DNA of 64,000 nt from Symsagittifera roscoffensis (lineage: Eukaryota > Xenacoelomorpha > Acoela > Convolutidae), in contig NC_087066.1 of assembly GCF_963678635.1 (NCBI RefSeq), positions 6,973,954 to 7,037,953 of the forward strand. The letters run 5' to 3'. This document shows, piece after piece, positions 59,138-64,000 of this stretch. The notes beneath the pieces were generated by a model. It had not been told where the DNA came from. It ran no database searches and saw nothing but the letters and a program-made list of their open reading frames with translations. The number at the start of each line of letters is the position of its first letter. Position 1 is the stretch's first letter. A program made the translations under genes and the position numbers.

Positions 59138-59290
59138 TTAAGAAATGATCTCTTGGTCGAACATTTTTTGCTGTTTGAGGCGATTTTCAAGTGTGGTCGG
59201 ATTATTTATTAGTTTTTTGACAAGTGGGTTGAGTTTTGTAAAAAATTGTTGGGGGCAATTTTCATGGTGATCGGGAGGTCGTCTTTTTCT
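59138..59290 (-). CDS. Short ATG-less frame, 50 codons
   Basis: Open from a stop at 59291-59293 to TAA at 59138-59140. It begins with a basic run (RKRRPPDHHENCPQQFF), then a Lys/Asn/Gln-rich stretch ending FDQEIIS. Its only ATG is nine codons from the end. The charged, mixed composition looks coding, and it abuts the next ATG. It may be a small exon of a spliced product. Confidence 0.35.
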   Translation of the reverse strand, partial: RKRRPPDHHENCPQQFFTKLNPLVKKLINNPTTLENRLKQQKMFDQEIIS

Positions 59291-59293
59291 TTA

Positions 59294-59735
59294 TTTTTGT
59301 TTGTCAAATGATCCGGGGTATGGTGAGATTTTTATACTTTAGGCTAATTAAAATGTTCATTTTGTTGCTTTAGGCTAAGTTAAAAAATTTGTTTTGGGGG
59401 TATTCGTGGTCTGAGTTGGGGAAATATTGTTGATCTTTGGGTTATTAGATAAGGGAGGGATACGGTATTATGGTGATATTTATTTTAGTTGTCAAGTTGG
59501 AGTGGTTTGCTTATTTTTGACCTGGAGGTCGTAAAGTTATAGTTATAGATGTGCCTGGAGTTCTATATGATTCGTCTAATTGGTCTTAGTTTGAGTTAGA
59601 GAAAGTGACGGATTGGATGAATCCTATTGGTCTATTTTGAACTAGAATTATTACGTACTTGTCAGCATGTTATTTTGAAAAATGTAAATGAAAAATGTTT
59701 CGGAGGTTTCAAGATAGTGAAGTATAATGTTAAAA
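59294..59735 (-). other. Spacer after pol in the retroelement
   Basis: No frame of useful length. The motif TTAGCCTAAA occurs twice on the minus strand (about 59339-59348 and 59369-59378). It may hold splice acceptors for subgenomic messages, but none can be fixed by eye. Confidence 0.4.
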
Positions 59736-62700
59736 TTACTTTTGAAATTCCACTTTCTTTAAAATTTTAGATTGGGGGATGAATATTTTATAGTTTTTAC
59801 GTGGTTGATTTCGGAGTCTTGTTGTTTTTCTATTTTCTGATTTGTCGATTTGTTCTTGAGGTATTATTTGTTCGGTCATTTTTCTATTTTTTCTTTGTTT
59901 TGGGGATTCTTTATGGTTTTGTGTATTGTTTTTGGTGGCGATTGATTTTGTGTTTTGATTTTCGGTGGGGGTATCATTTTGTTCTGTGTTTTTCAGATGT
60001 GGTTCATTTTGAATGATTTTTAATCCTGTGAAAGAATATAATTGAGTTAATTCGCGGAGTGCGTATTCTTTTGGGTAATAAGGTAATAGGTTGTTTCGAT
60101 GTTGAACGATTTCTTTTTTGTTTGAGTCGGTAATTTTATATGTGACATCAGTGGGTCTTGCAATTATTTGGTATGGTCCTTTTCGAAGGGGTTGTAATTT
60201 TTTAGAAATTCCTTTTTGAGTATTAAAATTAGGTATTAAAACAAATGTTCCAATTTTTAATTCGGAGGCTGGTGTAAAACGTGAATTGATTTGTTCATTA
60301 ATGTTTTGTCTTTGTAATAACTTTTTTGTTATTTTTTGATAAATTTCATTGTGTTTTTTATCTCTATTTAGAATCCATTCGGTGTGTGTACCGGAGGCTA
60401 GTTTAAGAATTTGTGGGTGATGAAAATGATCTTCATCGTGTGTATGTAAAGGTAGGTTATAACAAATTGAGTCTTTATTTGGTTGACAATAACCTTGTGC
60501 GTTTTTATGAGAATTTACTGTAAACATTATTGGTTTGCGTGGCTTTTGGTTAAAAACCATTTCGTATGGTGACATTCCTAAAGTTGTCGTAATTTGTGAA
60601 TTATATGCTAGGGGAAATAGTTTTACATCTGCTGACCATTCGGTATATTTTGTATCATTTCCGTTGATGATACATCTAAGATATTCTTGTAATGAACGGT
60701 TCATACCTTCGACTAAGCCGTTTGTCCAAGGTGCATGAGATGTACGTGGTTTGTGTTTAATGTTGTATAAATGACATAGTGTGATAATTTCATTATTTAT
60801 GAATTCTGTACCGTTGTCTGTGACTAAAATTTCTGGTAGTCCGAATTTTGCTATCCAGTGTTCATAGAGTGTTGTGTAAGCGTAATAAGCGTTACAATGT
60901 GGTACTGGGTTAAGTGCTACATAATGTGTAAATGCGTCAACAATTACCATAATGTAGGAGTTTCCTTCGGATGAGGGTGAAATTGGTCCTTTAGTATCAA
61001 ATGAGATACGATGGTTAAAGTACAAGCTTTGTCCTTTAAAATCTTGTTTTTGTGCTATTTGTTTTTGGTTTGGGTAAGGTTTATTTAGTTGACATACTAT
61101 ACAGTCATTGCATAGTACTTTTATCCAAATTGGTGCATTTGGGAAATAAAAGTTTTGTATAAAATTTGAATATGTTTTTTCTGATCCAGAGTGTCCTTTA
61201 ATATTTTGCGTATGTGAAATATTAAAAGCTATGAGAATCATACTTAAAGGGAGACAGGGAACTGTAGATTCATTCAGGTTATACTCTAAAAGGTCTGTAT
61301 TTTCGTTAATTGTTGTGTTGTTAAATTTGCGAAAGTATCGGAGGAGTGTTTTGTTTCCTAGAATGGTTGAATCTGCCTTGACAGGTTTAGTTTTATATTT
61401 GTGCCATGATTTTAGTTGTCTAATTATCGGGTCAAGATTTTGATATTGTTTCAGTGTTGAAATTGTAATTGTTTCTGTTGGAGGGAGAAAAATGTTTTCA
61501 ATTTCGAATTTAGATAAGGGTATTGTATCAAGTGGGTCGTGGAGGTCAAAAACTTGATTTATTGTGTATTTTGAATCATTTGTTTGTGGTCCTGATAAAT
61601 TTATTTTATCAGTTAAATCTTCTTTTTCAATTAGTGGAAAATGGTCTTTCTTAGGCGGGTGTTGTTTTGTTCGTTTTTGTTGGGTGTTATTTTTTATCCA
61701 TTGAGAATATGGGATTGGTTTGAAAGTTGATGTTCCAAGTAGATCAACTTCATAATGATTATTTTGACAATCTAAATAAAGTGGGAAATGTTGTAAATTA
61801 TTTATTTGTGATTGTTCAACGTCAGTTTTTACTGCATATTTGCATTCCAATCGGGGTGATGTTTCGTTTTCTGCAAGGTAGAATTTTATGTTTTTGGGTA
61901 TTTCAACTGTTGTTTTTCGTGTAAGTAATTCAGGTGGTGTATTTCGACTTAAGGTGTCTGGTAATGCAAGATTTTTTCCTGCAGTCCAAACTATATGTAA
62001 GTTTGGAAATTTCATTAGAATTAGTTGAAATCTGTAAACTCGGTGGTTTGGGTTAGATTTTTGTGTAAAGAGAAAGATGATTGGTTTATGGTCTGTGAAT
62101 AGAACTGTTGGATGTTTTGATCCAAGTATCAGAAATTCATATTCTGTCAGTGTATATATTATGGCTGTACATTCTCTCATTAGAGTTGAGAGTCGTAGCT
62201 CTGCTTGAGTGAATAATCGAGAATTTGCTGATATGAGGTTCATTTTATTTGTACCATTATGTGATTGTAATAGTGCTGCACCGATGCCAAAGTTCGAAGC
62301 ATCGCACATTGCATAAAATGGTTGATTTGAATCTGGAATTGTGTTTGAAATTTGTTCAGTTAAAAGTTTCTTTATTTCTTCAAATCGTGTTTGATGTTCT
62401 GTGTTCCATTCAAAATTATTTTGTTGTCTAAGGATGTTATAAAATGGTCGTAGATATAATTGCATTTTATAAACATATTTACTTAAAAAGTTTAACATTC
62501 CAAGAAATTCTTGGATTTTCTTTTTATTTGTTGGTGGTTGAAGTTTTTGAATAGCGTCAATGCGTGATTTCAATGGAGTGATTGTTTTTCTTTCTATATT
62601 ATGTCCTAAGAATTTAACTCTTGTCAAAAAGAAGTGTGATTTATCGGGGGCGGCCTTCAGATTTTCGTTCTGAAGTATTTGGTGATATTTTTCTAAAACA

Positions 62701-64000
62701 TTGAACATCTCGTCTTTTGTTTGTGATTGCATAAAAACATCGTCTAAATAGGTGATTGCGTTTTTCTTGAGTATTAGTGGTCTAAAAATTTTGCTCATAA
62801 AAGCTGAAAATGCTGCTGGTCCTATGGATATTCCATAGAATAAGCGGTTGAATTCATATTGTTGGTTTCCGATAACAAATTGTGTTAAACGTCGTGATTG
62901 TTCATCTAGTGGCATTTGATTGTATGCACTATTCATATCGGCGGTTGTAAAGTATTTGCCGTTTATTTTTGTTAAAATAACTTGTATTGGTTCAATGGGC
63001 CAATTACATTTTGATTCATCTATAAGTGAATTGAGGTATCTAGCATCGAGAACGATTTTTAATGATTCTCCTTTAGCTAGAATGATAACGGGGTTGATGA
63101 ATGTGTTGCCTTTTGGTTGTTCTTCTTTGTTTACTGGTGATATAATGTTGTATTGTTCTAAAATGTCGAGTAATCTGTTCACTTTATCATGTAAGTGAAT
63201 TGGTACTTTACTTGCTCTCTGTTTTTTGAAAACTGCGTCTGGTTTTAACGGGAGATGTAGTGATGAACTGATTTTTCCAACATCGAATTTTGATGTTGCA
63301 TAGACTGATGAATATTTAATTAGCTGTTTGGCTAACTTTTCGAATTCGTCTTGTGTTATTTGTGAATGTTGGAAATTAAACATTGTTAAAAATTTCTGTT
63401 GGTCCTCTGTGTAGTTACTTATGTTGAATGTAGGTTTGAAATATGGAGTTTTTGTGAAATAATCCGTATTTCTGTTTTCGTTACTTATTATATTATTTAT
63501 AGATAATTCTTCATTAAGAATTGTAGATTGGCAAATATCTAGTAATTGGAGTATATTATTTACGCGATAGGCTTTTTCGTGTATTGGTGATATTGTAGCG
63601 TTGGTTTCACAATATCCTAAAAGTCCTAAAGGTAATGTTACTTGGTAAGGTGTGTTGTTATAGACATGTAAGGAAATAATATCGGAATTCGAATTTTTCA
63701 AATATTTTATGGATGAGATTGTGATTTTGAAAAATTTGTGAATAGGTTTGAATTCAAATTCTGACATATAAAATTTTTGTTTGTTTTGTTCTTTATCATA
63801 TTGGTGAACTTGTTTGATTGAAAAATTATAGATATTTCCTGATAGTGGTTTTAGGTGTTTTCTTTGTTGGTTAAATATCGGGTAGAATTTTGAAAAGAAT
63901 GGTGGTTGTTTATTTAATCTTTGAAAAAATGTTAAGGATGTTTCTTTTGTTTTTGTATATTTATCTTTGATTAATATTTTACTATTTAGTATGTTAATTG
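59736..64000 (-). CDS. pol: Pol polyprotein: reverse transcriptase, RNase H, integrase (N-terminus outside window)
   Basis: The frame is open from 59736 to the window edge; the ATG at 63767 is internal, because in-frame codons run on to 64000 without a stop. Counting from that Met: reverse transcriptase at about 180-345 with FTTADMN (Asp277) and YLDD (340-343); RNase H at about 480-610 with acidic residues in CDAS (Asp489), RECTA (Glu532), TDHK (Asp559) and ALPDTLSR (Asp604). The integrase has a zinc-binding pair His852/His859 and Cys889/Cys892. Its catalytic triad is Asp924, Asp984 and Glu1020 with 35 residues between the last two (DD35E), and a GPY/F module lies at 1195-1230 (LRKGPYQI). The order RT-RH-IN with GPY/F is that of Ty3/gypsy elements and retroviruses. 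No chromodomain follows. A long extra segment (about 610-840) separates RNase H and integrase. The protease and any gag should lie upstream. All catalytic residues are present, so the enzyme may be active. Confidence 0.95.
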   Translation of the reverse strand, partial: INILNSKILIKDKYTKTKETSLTFFQRLNKQPPFFSKFYPIFNQQRKHLKPLSGNIYNFSIKQVHQYDKEQNKQKFYMSEFEFKPIHKFFKITISSIKYLKNSNSDIISLHVYNNTPYQVTLPLGLLGYCETNATISPIHEKAYRVNNILQLLDICQSTILNEELSINNIISNENRNTDYFTKTPYFKPTFNISNYTEDQQKFLTMFNFQHSQITQDEFEKLAKQLIKYSSVYATSKFDVGKISSSLHLPLKPDAVFKKQRASKVPIHLHDKVNRLLDILEQYNIISPVNKEEQPKGNTFINPVIILAKGESLKIVLDARYLNSLIDESKCNWPIEPIQVILTKINGKYFTTADMNSAYNQMPLDEQSRRLTQFVIGNQQYEFNRLFYGISIGPAAFSAFMSKIFRPLILKKNAITYLDDVFMQSQTKDEMFNVLEKYHQILQNENLKAAPDKSHFFLTRVKFLGHNIERKTITPLKSRIDAIQKLQPPTNKKKIQEFLGMLNFLSKYVYKMQLYLRPFYNILRQQNNFEWNTEHQTRFEEIKKLLTEQISNTIPDSNQPFYAMCDASNFGIGAALLQSHNGTNKMNLISANSRLFTQAELRLSTLMRECTAIIYTLTEYEFLILGSKHPTVLFTDHKPIIFLFTQKSNPNHRVYRFQLILMKFPNLHIVWTAGKNLALPDTLSRNTPPELLTRKTTVEIPKNIKFYLAENETSPRLECKYAVKTDVEQSQINNLQHFPLYLDCQNNHYEVDLLGTSTFKPIPYSQWIKNNTQQKRTKQHPPKKDHFPLIEKEDLTDKINLSGPQTNDSKYTINQVFDLHDPLDTIPLSKFEIENIFLPPTETITISTLKQYQNLDPIIRQLKSWHKYKTKPVKADSTILGNKTLLRYFRKFNNTTINENTDLLEYNLNESTVPCLPLSMILIAFNISHTQNIKGHSGSEKTYSNFIQNFYFPNAPIWIKVLCNDCIVCQLNKPYPNQKQIAQKQDFKGQSLYFNHRISFDTKGPISPSSEGNSYIMVIVDAFTHYVALNPVPHCNAYYAYTTLYEHWIAKFGLPEILVTDNGTEFINNEIITLCHLYNIKHKPRTSHAPWTNGLVEGMNRSLQEYLRCIINGNDTKYTEWSADVKLFPLAYNSQITTTLGMSPYEMVFNQKPRKPIMFTVNSHKNAQGYCQPNKDSICYNLPLHTHDEDHFHHPQILKLASGTHTEWILNRDKKHNEIYQKITKKLLQRQNINEQINSRFTPASELKIGTFVLIPNFNTQKGISKKLQPLRKGPYQIIARPTDVTYKITDSNKKEIVQHRNNLLPYYPKEYALRELTQLYSFTGLKIIQNEPHLKNTEQNDTPTENQNTKSIATKNNTQNHKESPKQRKNRKMTEQIIPQEQIDKSENRKTTRLRNQPRKNYKIFIPQSKILKKVEFQK

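Larger units (their letters stand above)
51149..64000 (-). mobile_element. Ty3/gypsy-type retrovirus-like element with accessory genes (5' part outside window)
   Basis: All long frames from 53173 to 64000 run on the minus strand and form one element: pol, two small hydrophobic proteins, an ATG-less frame, an envelope-like glycoprotein and two further frames, then ~2 kb of non-coding sequence. The edge at 51149 is set by comparison with the left arm, which lacks the element. There the sequence passes from GTAGTATT straight to TCACAG, whereas here it passes to TGAGTTAGG, consistent with an LTR whose sense end is CA. The sense strand is poor in G and rich in A and C throughout, unlike the flanking DNA. 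At over 12.8 kb without the gag region it is large for Ty3/gypsy. The pol frame is unbroken, so the insertion looks young. Gag, protease, 5' LTR and primer-binding site lie beyond 64000. Confidence 0.9.

Overview
The window is animal-type nuclear DNA, most likely from an invertebrate. It is AT-rich and gene-poor, contains one spliced receptor gene, and is crowded with small DNA transposons, satellite blocks and a large retrovirus-like element. There is a 200-base assembly gap at 34920-35119. Nothing in it looks bacterial. The species cannot be named from the sequence.

Positions 1-27967 hold no convincing host gene. They contain (a) many copies of a ~525 bp non-autonomous Helitron-like family of the Helentron/HINE type, with an asymmetric terminal inverted repeat and a 3' hairpin; (b) a family of small transposons that begin GGATC, carry a C-tract and have 8 bp target duplications; (c) hAT-like MITEs; (d) Tc1/mariner remains; (e) a higher-order satellite at 1719-3920, three 734 bp units built from 30 bp repeats; and (f) a 1.2 kb block of degenerate ATCATA repeats.

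Positions 27968-51149 form a large inverted duplication. The left arm, 27968-34919, matches the reverse complement of the right arm, 44311-51149, at about 95-97% by eye. The left arm stops exactly at the assembly gap, so the palindrome may be two haplotypes joined by mistake. Both arms carry the first exon of a class A G-protein-coupled receptor. Only the minus-strand copy (exon 1 at 44548-44848) has its second exon (41895-42129), and the two exons join in matching phase. The 9.2 kb between the arms holds that second exon, more transposon copies and an inverted pair of repeat elements.

Positions 51149-64000 are the downstream part of one large minus-strand Ty3/gypsy-type, retrovirus-like element; its 5' end lies outside the window. 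In sense order it has pol (reverse transcriptase, RNase H, integrase with DD35E, GPY/F), a ~600 nt spacer with a short open frame, two small hydrophobic proteins, a 377-codon frame with no ATG, an 872-residue envelope-like glycoprotein, a Ser/Pro-rich protein, and a further frame of up to 476 codons, followed by ~2 kb of non-coding sequence that should include the 3' LTR. Most of these frames touch or overlap end to start. The element is absent from the equivalent place in the left arm (around 27968), which gives an empty site and shows the insertion is younger than the split between the two arms. This element, with its unusual set of accessory frames, is the most interesting thing in the window.
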